Source: Tausonia pullulans (lineage: Eukaryota > Basidiomycota > Tremellomycetes > Cystofilobasidiales > Mrakiaceae). Taken from it: 64,000 nt of DNA. Below are positions 11,764 through 23,868 of this stretch, in pieces; position 1 is the first letter of the stretch, and each line of letters begins with the position of its first letter. Below the pieces are notes generated by a model. It was given only the letters and a program-made list of their open reading frames with translations, was not told the DNA's origin and ran no database searches. A program made the translations under genes and the position numbers. The DNA lies in the NCBI GenBank assembly GCA_951802195.1, contig OX637622.1:1240001-1304000 (forward strand). Reading direction: 5' to 3'.

Positions 11764-14453
11764 ATGTCCAAGCCCTCGGTCCTCATCCTTGGGTCAGTCG
11801 TCTCTTCCTCCGTCTAGCTGTCGACCTCGATTCGGTCGTGTCCGAGCATGAGCGAGCAAGGGTTGACGTTTCCTCTGCCACCCCATCAACCAGAGGAATA
11901 TCTACGTTCGCCTGCCCCTTGACCTCCTTTCTCGTCCCTGAGAACGGCGAGGCCCAGGTCGGCGTGAGTCGTCTCACGCTCGCTCGCTCCTCGCCTGCAC
12001 TCGTCAACGACGACTGGAGCGATCGTCGGATCAGTAGGCACGGCACAAGCGCTTATGCCTTCTCTCTCGTATCTTTTTTATACTCGTCCTTCTCACACAC
12101 GCTCGCTCGACCATAGTTCCTTCGGATAGTCGACAAGGTCCATTCTGTCCTCCTCTAGTCTGCTTCAGACCCCCGTCCATCCGTCCTCCCATGGCTCTGA
12201 CCCTTCCCCGCCTCTCCGTCCCGTCTGTTCCCCCTGAATCGACAGGTCTCCGTCTTGCCTGCCACAGCGTGAGTTCCCTCCCCCCTGAACTCTTTCGCGC
12301 GCTTCCTCAAACTCCGCCCGCTCCGATCTGTGCTGACGTAGCGTGCATGTATTCGTCCAATCATTGATTTCAGGTACATCGACCCGAATCTCTATCTTTC
12401 GCTTAAGCACGAGGGCCTCGTCGAGTACCGCCAGGCCAATCTCACGATCCCCGCAACAGTGGAGAGCGTTTTTGAGCCCCCGGAAGGCAAGCCAGCCTTC
12501 TCGATCGTGTATGATCTCTCAGGCGAGAAGGCGTACGATCGGCCGGAGATTGTGAGTGTGCGCGGGCGGGCGCGCTTCTTGAGGGCTCCCTGCTAATGAA
12601 TTCTTGACGTGCGACTCAAGATCCACATGACTCAGACGACGGGTCTTGCCGGCTTACTTGGAGCGGAGGCTGCCCGCCGAAAAGTAGACGCATACGTGCG
12701 AGTGTCGTACCCTTGGGTAAATCATCTCTCTCACTCGCTTGCTGAGGGCTTGTACATGTAGCTGGAGAAGGTCTGCCTCCTCGAGTGATTCATAGAGGGA
12801 AATCTTCTGGCAACAGAGAGCCTGTTGCACTGACCTAAGCTGAGCATTCAACGGACTGACTGGTGAACCCTATACTTACCTCCTGCAGTACAAAATGTCG
12901 AGTTCGGAGAAGGGCGGTTTCAAGGAGTCGTCGTCCAAGCTCGTCCCTGACGGCGAGAGGGGCTCTGTGCGTTCTACCTTTCTCTCTCGCATATCTTCGT
13001 CGCCTATCTCTTCTACCCCTTGTTTCGGGCGGACAGGTAGAGAAATGACGACGACATTCCCCGTTTTTGGCTTGCTGAAACGCCGGCTCTTTGCGTCGTT
13101 CGTCAGTGGTGGCACGAGGCGATCCGGTCTCTGGCCAACATCCCAGAGTGTGTGAGAACCTACCTTCCCCACGAAGAAAGCAAGTGCTGATGCATGGGTG
13201 TCTTCCCCACTTACCCAGTCTCAACCTCGTCATCCTTCGGATAGGTGCTGAATACGGGTCCAACTCACTCACGGGCGTCGTCCTGCCGCGGATCGTCGTC
13301 GGTCACATTGTGATTGTTAAGAAACAGCAGAGGTCATACTTTTCGACTGTCTGACCGCTCTTCTCATCAGTACAAATTCCTGAAACAAGACATGAAGCTC
13401 CTCTGGGTACGTCACCTTCGACCCATCATTTTCTCATTCCTCCTCATTCCTCCTCATTCCTCCTGTCATCAGCTAACCCGCCTCGCCATCAACGCCACAC
13501 AGTCCTCAGACCTCAAAATTCACACCGTCCATATTGCCGACGTCTGCCTTGCCCTTACCCTCGCCGCATCCTGGATTCGTCAGCTCGGCGGTCGCTCCAA
13601 AGCCGACGCCGAGGCCGGGGTCGACCTCCCGTTCTCCGGGGTCGATCGGGCTAAGCTCAAGGATGTACCCGGGAGCTGTCCGAGCGAGGTGACGCCCAAG
13701 GCGCCGCTCTTCCATGTTGTCGACGACGGGCAGACGACCCAGGACAAGATCGCAGTGAGTCGCACGCACGTGACGACAGGAAAGAAGGGAGTACGAAGAA
13801 GCAGGGGGACTCACCGGAACTCTGACGGACGCGCGCAGGTCGCAGTCGCAAAGTACTTCGGCATCAAACATGACTACTACGGCGCTGTCACGGGTGAGTA
13901 CCACGCATCTCCTGCCAAAGGGAAGAGGGAGACTGACTACCTCAAACCCGCCAGCCCTCTTCGCGAAGCTCGCGTTCAAGGACGTCGACTTCAAAGACAT
14001 GGTGGACGACGCCAACGAGATGCACATCGAGGCATGGGCCGAGATGCTTCAGATGCACAAGCCCGCGATTGACAAGAGTCCCTTGACACCTTAGTACGTC
14101 TTGCATTGTGTACAATAGCAGGGCGAGAAGAATTAACGTTTCCTTCGCGCCTTTCAGTCTTGACGCCCACGAGTTCCAAAAGAACGCGGTGAGTCGGCGT
14201 ACGCTCTGTCGCCTGCGTACAGGCGCCTTGCTGATTGATTTCGTCCCGATAGATCAACATGGACGGCTCCAAGGCACGCAAAATCCTGGGCTTTGCGCCG
14301 ACGCATCCGCAAATCACCATCGATGAGGTCGAGAAGATTGTCAAGGGCTTCCGTGCGTGGCAGCGCCGGTTCTAATCTCAGTGCGAAGGAGGCTGACGAC
14401 TCGCTTGTCCTTCCGAAACAGAGGCCCAGGGTCTCTGGCCGACAGCGCCTTGA
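11764..14453 (+). CDS. Atypical extended SDR, NAD-dependent epimerase/dehydratase-like protein
   Basis: A fungal Rossmann-fold protein of the epimerase/dehydratase superfamily with no assigned substrate. The N terminus splices to 'VLILGGISTFACPLTSFLVP', so the nucleotide loop is GGISTFA rather than GxxGxxG. The short exons 12117-12137 (FLRIVDK, 21 nt) and 12246-12268 (VSVLPATA, 23 nt) then lead into 'YIDPNLYLSLKHEGLVEYRQ'. Other recognisable pieces are 'IHMTQTTGLAGLLGAEAA', 'VRVSYPWYKMSS', 'LVILRIGAEYG', 'IHTVHIADVC' and 'AVAKYFGIKHDYYG'. The classical SDR YxxxK is not clear. The last exon (GFQAQGLWPTAP) stops at 14451-14453. All introns are short. The family level is solid; the reaction is unknown. 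Confidence 0.78.
13433..13464 (+). repeat. Three-copy 10-bp tandem repeat in an SDR intron
   Basis: The unit CTCATTCCTC is repeated three times in the intron between the exons encoding 'KQDMKLLW' and 'SSDLKIHT'. It lies near the acceptor and enlarges the polypyrimidine tract. Confidence 0.8.
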
Positions 14454-15201
14454 GAAGCAGGACCTTCTCCGTGGAGTCGTCAAGCAGACAGACCTCCCGG
14501 CAGCCCGCTCTTTCACGCAAATCATCTTTCCTTGTCCTCACCTCACCCTCATCACGCAGTCTCTCTTCACGATCTTCCTCCTCCTTCTCCTACCTTCTTG
14601 CTCACTTTCATTTTATCCTACTACTCCCACACCCATTTGCGATGAATGCCGTCCAGGCGACTGACTTCCGGGTCTAGACTTCACAGTCAAAGTCAAGGAA
14701 GTCCTCCTCGCTGTTTGCGTTTGACGGGGTGGGGATGTGGCGTGTTTGGAGAGGTCTCCTTGTGATATTGGAAGCTTCTGGCTCCGCGAGCCCTACGGGC
14801 CAACGTCAACGAAGACTGCGGGTCATTCAGTAAGCCAGGGTAACGCAGGTGCGAGGCGAAGCGAGGCTTTATGTTAATGCAAGGTCCATTTCGACGTGTC
14901 GGTCCTAACCCACGCAAGTCTAAAAAAACGGGATGGAGGCGCAAGAGGCGCTCGCTGAAAGCGCATCGTCCACCCAGGGAGGACATCACCAGGCCTTGCG
15001 CTGCGCCCCTCACCCGGACTCTCTTTCCTGCCTGCTGCCGTCGCTGCCCTTGGTCAAAGGGACCGGAGAGAGACCCATCGAGTCTCTTCTTCACCACCAT
15101 CTCCCTTCGCTCCTACCTTTCCCACACACACATTTTATACTTTCACCCTCGTCGCTTTCTACAGCTCAACGACAGATCGACACCTCCATTGCCTTACTGC
15201 C
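14454..15201. other. Intergenic region upstream of the small secreted protein
   Basis: About 750 bp with the 3' flank of the SDR gene and the promoter of the next gene. A pyrimidine-rich stretch with TTTTATACTTTC at about 15133 could hold a TATA-like element about 65 bp before the ATG. No gene seen. Confidence 0.45.
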
Positions 15202-16130
15202 ATGTCGCGGACTGTCACCCAGCTCGCAGCCCTCATCTTTGCCGCCATCACCTTCGTCGGTCTCGCCTCGGCCAGGCCTGTCCAGCACTCGTACCAGAAG
15301 CGGATTGTCAAGACCATCGTCCACTCGGCGTATCCGCTTGATGGTGCCAATGTTCTCTACCTCAGCAACGACAGTCCATCTGGTTCGCGCCTTGTTGTCG
15401 GGGATGACGGCATCCTCTCCACCTCGGCTTCCGACGAGCTGGGCACTTTCGGATTCGATAAGTGCACGAGCGAGTTCCGAGGCAAGTGAGTGTAGACGAG
15501 TCGGCGTCGTCATCATCCCGCTGCTCGTGTTAACTTCATCGCGCACACGTCCGCATTCCAGTGTTGCTACCGAGAGCCTCATTTACGGCCACGTGACATA
15601 CACCAATTCTTCGGGCACCTTCTGTCTGACGGCCTTGTGTAAGTTTTTCTCCCATAATGATCCAAGATATATACATACTGAACGTCCTTCTCCTGATTCA
15701 CTCACAGACCCGTACATCGACTCGACGATCTCAGCCGACGAGTGCTCATATACCGACGACAGCTCGCAGATGCTGTATGTCAAGCATCTCCTCTTGATCT
15801 CCTTCCCGGAGAGTGTCTCATGCTGACCGCTGTATTTCGTCAAAGCCAATGGTGGCGCTTGACCCGCGACCCCAATGACGCCACCACACCCTCGGTCCTG
15901 GAGTTCCTCGCGCCGATCGGGACGCCTTTCGTATAGTGGGTCGCTCTCTCTTTCTTACTCCTTCTCCCTTCTTCTTCTCATCGGCATTACTGACTCGACC
16001 CTCCATTTCCCCCTTGTACAGCACCGCCCTTGGTCCAGCGAGCGGCTCTGACCCTGTCACGCTCGCTCTGAGCCAACTCAACGAGCCCGACGTCCTTGGC
16101 GCGCCGTTCTTCTATTTCGGTGAGGATTAG
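15202..16130 (+). CDS. Small secreted protein of unknown function
   Basis: Five exons (15202-15485, 15562-15638, 15708-15774, 15846-15935, 16022-16130) add up to 627 nt, 208 residues plus stop, with consistent phases. Residues 1-24 are a signal peptide ('LAALIFAAITFVGLASA'). A Lys-Arg pair at 33-34 (SYQKR) is a likely Kex2 site. The mature part has four cysteines or so ('FGFDKC', 'TFCLTAL', 'ISADECSYT') and a tryptophan pair 'LQWWRLTRD'. There is no TM segment and no GPI signal: the end is 'GAPFFYFGED'. I recognise no family. It is convergent with TRAPPC13, about 200 bp apart. Confidence 0.8.
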
Positions 16131-16335
16131 GATTGAACGTTCGATCGAGAAAGAATGCACCTCTACGCTCTTTGTATGTACCAAGTATAAAAAAAAAGAA
16201 AACTCCTACCTTCATTTATGTTTCCTCACTAGTCCTTCCCTCTTACTCTTGTGTCGATCCGTGTATGTATTATTTGCCCTTGTCCCCAACCCTTCTTCAC
16301 GCACGAAGCCCACAGCGCAACACACATTTCCATCA

Positions 16336-18498
16336 TCACTCCACCCAAAGGTCTCCCAGCTCTTCCCACCTCCTCAGCTCCCTCTCACTCCCACTGCTTT
16401 CACCACTGCTCCTCCTTGCAACCGCCACCCCGGCAAGCGTCGCCATCCCTCCCTTCCAAGGCACGTAATCAAACGTCCATTCCTTGGTGACGACAGTTCC
16501 CTCTGCGTCGACGGAGAGCTCAAAGGGGAGGACGGAGGAACCCATCGGGAGGAGGAAGGTTTTGGCGGCTGATGAGGAGAACGCGTCTGGTTGGGGAAGA
16601 TGGTGGAGCGTGAAGGAGGCGGTGTGCTTCCGGGAAGAAGGAGGAGGGGGAGGAGGTGCCGTGCTGCCCTCCTCTTCGTTGTCGGCTGCGGGCGTCGTCA
16701 CCGCGGCGGGTATAGGGGCTGTCTTGATGAGCCTCGCGAGGATCTGGACCCTCACAGAGAACGGTTCCTCGGCGATGACCTCCGTGTGTCCAGCTACGCG
16801 ATCCAGTACGACCAAATCGACCTCCCACTCGTCGTCCTTCTCGGACGAAGGAACGCGCGGGTCCTTTGGTGGAGGCGGTGGAGGCGGCGGAGTCCCAGGG
16901 AGAGAGCCCCCCTGAGAGTGGTATGGCAACCTTGTGTTGGAGTTGGCAGTCGTCGAGGAGCGCTTCAAGGACTGGCCTCCGCCTTTAGCTGGAGAGGCAG
17001 GCGGCGAGCGGACGGCGAAGGAGGAGCCGGAGGATGCAGATCGAACGAGAGGAGCCGGAGAGGCGCCGGAAGAATGGGAAGGGGGTTCGTGGAGGATGAC
17101 GGTCGGAACAGTGGGTGGGGCAGGGACCCGGCGATGGAGGACGGAGGTCTGCAGCCGGCCGGGCTCGCCGTACGCCGTCGTCCATTGAATGTCCATCCGC
17201 CTGTCGTTGAATGAGACTTTAGCTATGATTACCGCCAGGTGCCCTTCCACAGCGACTAAAGCTTCACTCACCCAAGGGGCAGGACGGTCCCTCCTTCCCA
17301 AACTTTCTTCATCCCTCCAACGTTGCCCTCCCGGCCCGTCTCATCCACCTCGAAGCACACCTGCCGGGTATCACCAACGTTCAAGACGGGCGCCGCCTCC
17401 TGGCAGGAGGAGGAGGAGCCTGACTCCTGGTTGATCTCGTGGAGCGGGCGGCCGGTAAGGCCCTGGACGGGCTGGAAGTCGCACCGAGCAAAAACGAGAG
17501 GCAAGGAGGAGGTGTTTTGGATGTGGAGCTCGAGGAGGACCTTGTGCCGGAGGGAAGGGGAAAGGGCCGTTGTCGGGGTGGCAGGGATGTGAACTGGGTA
17601 GAACGGTCAGATGGGACGACGCGTACGCGAAGAGAGGTTCCACCATGCGCACCCTTGGTCTTGACCGAAAGCGGGTTGGTGACTTGGAATCTGAGCAGAG
17701 AGTATCAATATCGACCTACGAAGAGGGGGAGAGGACGAGAGCTCACTTGTAGACCTTCTTGAATGATCGCCCTTCAAGTCCCCAGAACACCTCACAAGAA
17801 AGCACTATAATGCGCATGTCGGCTCGGCCCACTCATCTCCATTTCAAACATGCAGGAGAACAACTCACTGTGCAGCCCCAACTCCTTGATCTCCCACCTC
17901 ACCGTTGTCCCAAGTGCTTGGCCTGGGTCGATCCCCCCGCCCGTTGCGTCAAGACCCCGCTCGTCCGCGAGCGGGATCTTGGCTGTCGCCGTCTGGAGTT
18001 CGACGTGAAGTCGGACAGCAGGCACGGGTTTGGAAAAGTCGTTGGAGAGATTGATGGCCGCCATGAAGGTCTGAGGTTCAGGTAGTGGCCGTTCAGTTCT
18101 CGCTCCTCAGCGGCGCGGTCATGCCCGCCATCTCGCGCACGCAGAACACTCACCTCGCCCAAACAGATACTGCCAAATGAACCCGGCAGTACAAGCAGTG
18201 GACCCAACGGGAAATCGCGCATCCCTGCCTGGGAGGACAAGACCTCCGACGAGGCCTCCGGTAGCTTGCCGACGTTGTCCAAAGACCTTCTCGCCCGCCT
18301 CTCCAACGCAATGAGTGGCTCGCTTCCATCAACCTCAGAGCCCCCAGGAGGCACCTCAAAGAAGAGCTGCTGAGATCCCGCATGGGCAAGTGAAGGCCGC
18401 GAGAGGCGCATCACCTTAAGGCTGAGGGGTGGAGGGAGTGGCTGGTTGTACGCGTCGAGGGCCGGGGGCGGCGGCGGCTGGAAGGCTGGGGAGGCCAT
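16336..18498 (-). CDS. TRAPPC13 (DUF974) trafficking complex subunit
   Basis: A subunit of TRAPP, the Rab GEF and tether of ER-Golgi and Golgi traffic; this subunit is missing in budding yeast but present in many fungi and animals. The N terminus 'LSLKVMRLSRPSL' and 'LLVLPGSFGSICLGE' match the start of the TRAPPC13 family, 'VRLHVELQTAT' and 'VRWEIKELGLHSE' the first Ig-like domain, and 'MDIQWTTAYGEPGRLQTS' the conserved middle block. The C-terminal exon (about 17210-16336) carries a Ser/Pro linker with a polyproline run not expected in animal homologues. There are at least four introns. ATG at 18498 is the first Met before the conserved block. Confidence 0.88.
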
Positions 18499-19170
18499 GG
18501 CGGAGGAAGACCTGACGAGGGGATGGCTGCAGGTTGTGAATCAGCCTTAAAGCAGAGCAGTAGGAGGAGGGAACGAGGGAGCTAAGGCAGACGTGTTTGA
18601 GGTGCGGACAATGACCCGAATGCGGACAGCGCGAGGAAGAGAGACTCTGGATCGTGCGAGTTTCAACGGGGTTCGAGAAGCTCTTGGGAGGTCTTGAAGT
18701 GTCGGGGAGGTCGGTGACAGGTGAGAGCCGAAGATGCTGATCGTCAAAGGTTCAAGCTTGGTTTCCTCGCGTCTGGATGAAAGGATAGACGCGTCCGGCC
18801 AAGGCCGCCCCGGCTCTCAAGTTGTCCGTTCACTCCACAGCTCTCTTCTCTTTCTTAGGGCAAGTAGCTTCTAATCATCAGCGGGACAATGTGCATCGGC
18901 ATTATAAGCGTGTACGAGGGTCAGAAGGAGAGCGGCAAAGGAAGCACACCTTCAGTTGAAGGAGGAGCAACCACGAAGGAGAAAGGACTCAGAAAACCAA
19001 AAAGAAAACATTAAAAAAATAAAAAGTGGCTCATCCATGGGAAGGAGGAGGCAAGAAGGGAGAGGTCCATGTTTGGAATAACAAGAGACGAAGGAGAAAG
19101 GATTTAGCGAAAGGGGCGAGAGGTCCTTGTGAGGGATCGGTGCGCAGTGAGCGCCAAGCCGCAAGTCCGC
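18499..19170. other. Intergenic region, TRAPPC13 promoter / KNH-like 3' flank
   Basis: About 670 bp between two minus-strand genes. It includes an A-rich part around 18985-19025 near the 3' end of the KNH-like gene. No gene or RNA seen. Confidence 0.45.
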
Positions 19171-20662
19171 TTAGAGAAGAGCGTAAGCAGCACCTCCGAC
19201 GGCGGCGGCGATGAAGGCTGCACATCAGGGGACACAAGAAGGTCAGCAAAGAGAGCATTTTGCGCGCGTTGAAGCATTGGTTAAACGAACCCTTCGAACC
19301 AGAGACAGTGGAGAGGGCTCCGCTGGCAGGGCGAGCAGAGGCGGAAGCGGAAGCAGAGGCGGCGCCGCTAGCAGAGGCCTGTGATACGACAGAGGAGCGA
19401 TGTCAGGGTCTAATTAAGGTAAGACCGGCAGTTCTGTGGTGGAGACGCACGGCAGCGGAGGTGGTACCGGCAGCCGAACCAGCAGCGCCAGTGCCAGCGG
19501 CAGCAGCAGTCGACGACATGGTAGCCGAGATCGAGGCGTCACGGACGGCATTCATGCCGATGCAGGACGAGTCGTTGGTCGGGCTGGCGCCGACGACCTG
19601 AAAGGCGGACCAGTTGACGCTGCCGACGGAGTCCTGCGAGAGCGAGAGCGAAACGCGACGATCGTTAGTGGCGCCGAGGCAGCTCAGTCGAACAGCCCTG
19701 AACGAACCTTAACACCGAAAGTGAGGGTGGTGTTGACACCAATGTCGCAGGTCCAGGTGGCCTCCGTGTCGGAGGAAGCCTGTCCAAGGAAAAGGGTCTC
19801 GTAGGGGTTCTGGATGGACTGCCCGGGCAGGACTGGTCAGCGCAAAAGAAAGAATACGAGTCAGCCTAGTGTTGTGACAACGACAGCTGCAGAATCCTGG
19901 CGTGCGAGGGATAATGGCAGAGGGGCCTCAAAGGCGCGTGTGGTTCCTCTCCTCCTTGCAAAAGAGAGTAAAGACCATCCCGCCTCGCAACGGCTCTCCC
20001 TCTCTCGCCCTGCGTGGACGAGATGACTGTCCCGTGCGGACCGGCCTAAAGGAGCATGAGGCAAGGTGGACACGCCTCCCCGTCCGCGAGCACCCGCTTG
20101 CGCGACGGCCGATGGGCTGGGGGACGCGGATTAAACCGCGTCGAGAGGAGGCGCGACGGCGGCGATCCACCCTTTGCCCCCTCCCAGTCGGCGGTAACAA
20201 CAGGTGACAGCCGACTCCACACTCACCAGAGACGTAGTAAGGAGGGGATCCTCCAGACCACTGCAGAAGAGCGGAAAGGCAGAACCGGCGTCAGAATATC
20301 GAGGCCACCTCGTTCGTCGACGAGGGGGAGAGACACGCTCGGACGCACAGTGAGCTTGACCGGCTGGCACTGGACGGGCCTGCCGGGGGTGTTGATGGTA
20401 AGGGGCGCCTGGGCTGTGAGGGCGGGCACGTGAAAGTCAGGAGAGGAACGTGCAGAAGAAGGGAAATGAGGAGAGAAAAGTCAGAGAGATGCTTTGAAAG
20501 GAGCGGGAGAGGGAAGAGGGGAAGAGGGGCCTGGCTGGATGAACTCAACACCCCCCCACCCCCCCCTACCCCGTCCTTCTTCTGTAGAGGATGCCGATAC
20601 GAGGAAAACGCACCAGCGGCAACAGCGGCGAGGGCGGTGAGAGCGAAGGCGGAGGAGAGCAT
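19171..20662 (-). CDS. Kre9/KNH-like, Ser-rich GPI-anchored surface protein
   Basis: Minus strand, ATG at 20660-20662, TAA at 19171-19173. It opens with the signal peptide MLSSAFALTALAAVAA. It then reads 'APLTINTPGRPVQCQPVKLT', followed by WSGGSPPYYVS, the hallmark of the fungal Kre9/KNH-like (Ser-Thr-rich GPI) domain linked to beta-1,6-glucan and wall assembly. Next come 'PYETLFLGQASSDTEATWTC' and 'VGSVNWSAFQVVGASPTNDS', then an Ala/Ser/Thr-rich stalk. The tail ('GAFIAAAVGGAAYALL') is a GPI-attachment signal. It has six or so exons, the third (WSGGSPPYYVS) very short. An intron holds long C/G runs near 20548-20572. It is divergent from the DUF1593 gene. Confidence 0.85.
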
Positions 20663-21260
20663 GTCGGCGAAGAAGTCGGCTGAGATGACGCTTAGCGGGA
20701 GGAGATAGATGTTCAGGGGAAGAAGGCGGGGAGAGAGGAAGGAAGCCAGGAGACCAACCAGGCGCGTGGGGCGCGAGCGCGAGCCGGGCACCCTCGGCCC
20801 ACAAGGACGCGCAGCCCTGGCCTAGCTCTCCCGTATTATGGGCTTTATCTCCCGCTGTGGAGAATCAAGAGTTCGATAGACAGAGGACCACCGAATCTCA
20901 AGAGTAGATATTCCCACACAAAGGACGGAGCGTCCCTGGACGCAAGTGAATACAATACAAGGGCACGGCACGAGAACGCGCTAGCGGCTGTCTGGTCAGA
21001 GATGATGAGTGCCGCGTGTGCAACAACTCAAGACATAGACGGAACAGCAAAGCTTAGTAACAGTGGCTAATTTCTGTCCTGTGTATGATACGCTTGTTGT
21101 CTGCCCGCTCAGGACTACCCTTTAGCTTCCAAGCTGGCCCATCTTGATCGGTTGACGCAGGCTCGCTCGGGCATGAGGCCGGCCGAATCCCGAGATCGTC
21201 GCGATCAGGGCAAGCAAGCGGACTCGCCCGCAACGACCACGATCTCCTGGACCTTTGCCG
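20663..21260. other. Divergent promoter region, KNH-like / DUF1593
   Basis: About 600 bp between two start codons on opposite strands. Both neighbours carry signal peptides. I see no coding potential and no clear motif. Confidence 0.45.
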
Positions 21261-23648
21261 ATGATGTCTCGACTGCTTCCTTACCTTTGGCTGTTAGCAA
21301 ACATCTTTCAGGCAATAGCGTACAATCTCAGCCCAGGTGAGATGCCGCCGGCTTCACAGTCGGCCAGGATCGAGCTGACGCTGCCCTGTCTCAAAGAGGA
21401 GCGCCCTCGGTTGGTGGTCCTGACAGACATGGCGAATGAGCCCGTGAGCCCCTAGTCTCTATGAGGAATTTTTCTCTGCGCGCTCCCGACACTCTTGTTC
21501 TGGTTGGTTTTGCGGAATCCCAGGATGATGCCGAGAGGTGGGTGAGGGAGAACCCCGGCGCATTGATCAGCCGGCCCTCTTTAACGCCATGCTGCATAAC
21601 TCCTGGCTGAGATCATTGTTGCAGCCTCGTCCGACTACTGCTGTACTCCAATGAAATCGACATAGAAGGGCTCATCGCGACGACATCAACTTGGCTTCGG
21701 TGAGCGCTTACATCACGTCAACCGAAGGAGCGCAGCTCAACTTTGTATGTCTCTTCCGTCGACAGCCACTCGACACATGAAGAACAGATCCACAACGTCG
21801 GTAGTCCTTCTCTACCCCTCACGCTGCCAGGAACTCAGTCAATCAATCACTGCATCTTTAGGTCCTCACCGGCTTCCGCCAGGCCCTCCCATCTCTCCAA
21901 GCGCACACCCCAGCCTCCCTCCCCTACCCATCCTTTGAGTACCTGACCTCTGTAACTTCCTCGACGCTTCCGGTCTTTGGCATGCTCGGGGTAGGAAAGG
22001 GCCGTGACAGCGCGGGCTCAAAGCTCCTTGTCGATGCTATCGATCGCGTTGACGCCCGCGGCCGTAAGGTATTTGTGAACCTCTGGGGAGGAGCCGCGGG
22101 GCTGGCGCAGGCGCTCTGGTGAGAGAAATGCGTTCAATATTACGTCCGAGAGGAAAGTTCACTGATTCCCGGTGCAGGCACGTACGAGAGACAAGGTCGA
22201 CCTATGAGCTCGAGGCCTTCATCGACCGCATCGCTGTCGTCTATGCCATCAGCGACCAGGCAAGCGCGATCCGCCAAGGAAATGCCTGTCGAGGCGGCTG
22301 AGGCTGATACTGCAGGGGTCCTTTTCACAGGACGATGCTGGGCCCTGGATCCGCCGCAATTTTCCCAAGGTCCCCTACGTCAGGCCTTAACGAGCGTGAG
22401 ACTGGCTTCGAATGCTTGGCTGAACGCCGCCGTTTTATCTCAGATCGCCTCGGTTCACGGGGAGAATCAGTACGCCATGGCCGCCTGGACTGGTGTTTCG
22501 GGCGATCTCTTCTACGGCTTCAAAGGCGGAGACCAAAGCCTCATCAGCGTAAGAACTTCTTGTTCCTCCCGAAAAATTTTCGAGCTAGCGGCTGACCTGA
22601 AGATCAACAGATGGACTGGGTTCGGAAGAACATCCAGCTCGGCCCCCTTGGGTCTCTCTACCCGGACTTCGACTTCATCATGGAGGGCGACACCCCGGCC
22701 TTCCTCTCGCTCATTCCTGTGATTCCCAGGAACTCCTTTATCTTTCTTTTCATCGATATCCTGACTCGCCCACCTGCCATCCGACAGAACGGTCTCAACT
22801 TCCCCTCCGACCCTGCCTTCGGAGGCTGGGGCGGCCGGTATACCCGCCTCCACGATGAGGGCTCGGCACACTACGCCGACTCGGTGGACCGCGTCATCTC
22901 GCCTGTGGATGGAAGCTTGGTCATCAGTAGCCAGGCGACTGTTTGGCGCTGGAGAGAGGATGTCCAGGCGCGTAGAACTGGCTCACTTGGCTCCTGCGCT
23001 CTGCGCTCGCTCACTCCCTCGATCTTGAGCCTGACTCTTGATCTCTTGTACTCAGCTCGACTTCGCCGCCCGCATCCAATGGACTCTCTCGAATGATTAT
23101 GCTCAGGCTAACCATCCTCCTACCGTCATTGTCAACGGTGACTCGATGTCCTGGGCTCCCATTCGAGCCACCGGTCGACCGGGCGAGACACTCATCTTTG
23201 ATGCGTCCGCGTCATCTGATCCCGATGCGGGCGATGCGCTCATGTTCCAGTGGATCCAGTATAAGGAGGTTGGGTCGAAGGATCATAGGGTACGTCTCGG
23301 GGCGTCCTGTGACTCAGATCTTGTGCTGACCTCCGAGGTCAAGGTCGATTACGAGGTTCCGACCTTTGAGCTCAACGGAACGGAGACGAGCTCCAAGCTC
23401 AGTGTGACGGTCCCGCCCGAGGGTATCATCACGTTCAACCACCACTACCCAGACTGGCGGGACTTTCACTTCATCCTCAAGGTTCGTTGAGGGAAAGCCC
23501 TTGAAGGACAGACACAGCCTCATCTTCTTTCCATCCCCTGGGCCAGGTTACCGACAGCGGGTCTCCAGCCCTCACACGCTATCGCCGGGTCATCATCACG
23601 GTGCACAACAAGGAGGACAGCAGGCCCGCTCATCGGGATGAGCTATGA
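21261..23648 (+). CDS. DUF1593 (Sde182-like) protein with signal peptide and C-terminal RDEL
   Basis: The family has an N-terminal nucleoside-hydrolase-like domain and a C-terminal Ig-like domain, and was named from a bacterial cellulose-binding protein; its activity is unclear. Here the signal peptide 'LLPYLWLLANIFQAIA' is followed by 'RPRLVVLTDMANEPDDAES', the expected Asp-rich metal-site motif, completed by a 14-nt exon. 'GLIATTSTWLR', 'VFVNLWGGAAGLAQALW', 'DFDFIMEGDTPAFLSL' and 'FGGWGGRYTRLHDEG' follow the family order. The last exon ends HRDEL, an ER-retrieval type end that I would not expect on an extracellular polysaccharide-binding protein. One intron (22260-22330) needs a GC donor. 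The start could be 21261 or 21264. Confidence 0.82.
21524..21537 (+). other. 14-nt microexon of the DUF1593 gene
   Basis: GATGATGCCGAGAG between ...CCCAG and GTGGGT encodes DDAE plus two bases of Ser. It completes the TDMANEPDDAESLVR metal-site motif that is otherwise interrupted. Confidence 0.85.
22260..22330 (+). other. GC-AG intron in the DUF1593 gene
   Basis: The donor is CAG|GCAAGC and the acceptor TTTTCACAG. Joining gives 'AVVYAISDQDDAGPWIRRNF' in phase 0. Reading through hits a stop, and no GT donor nearby keeps the frame. Confidence 0.75.
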
Positions 23649-23868
23649 ATAATCAGAGTTGGCCGTGGTATGGTGGCACAACAGAAAACAAGGTATATAG
23701 AAATGGGTGAGAGACAAGATGTGGTGTATGCAGTTAGGTGAGTGAGGAAGGAAGGGAGATTTTAAGAGACAAGACAAAGGGATAATCACAAGTCCCATGG
23801 GACCCATTTAGAGTGGAGCAGGAGACCGAGCACAATAGAGAAAGGGACTTTCCGAGCGCGCCTTATGA

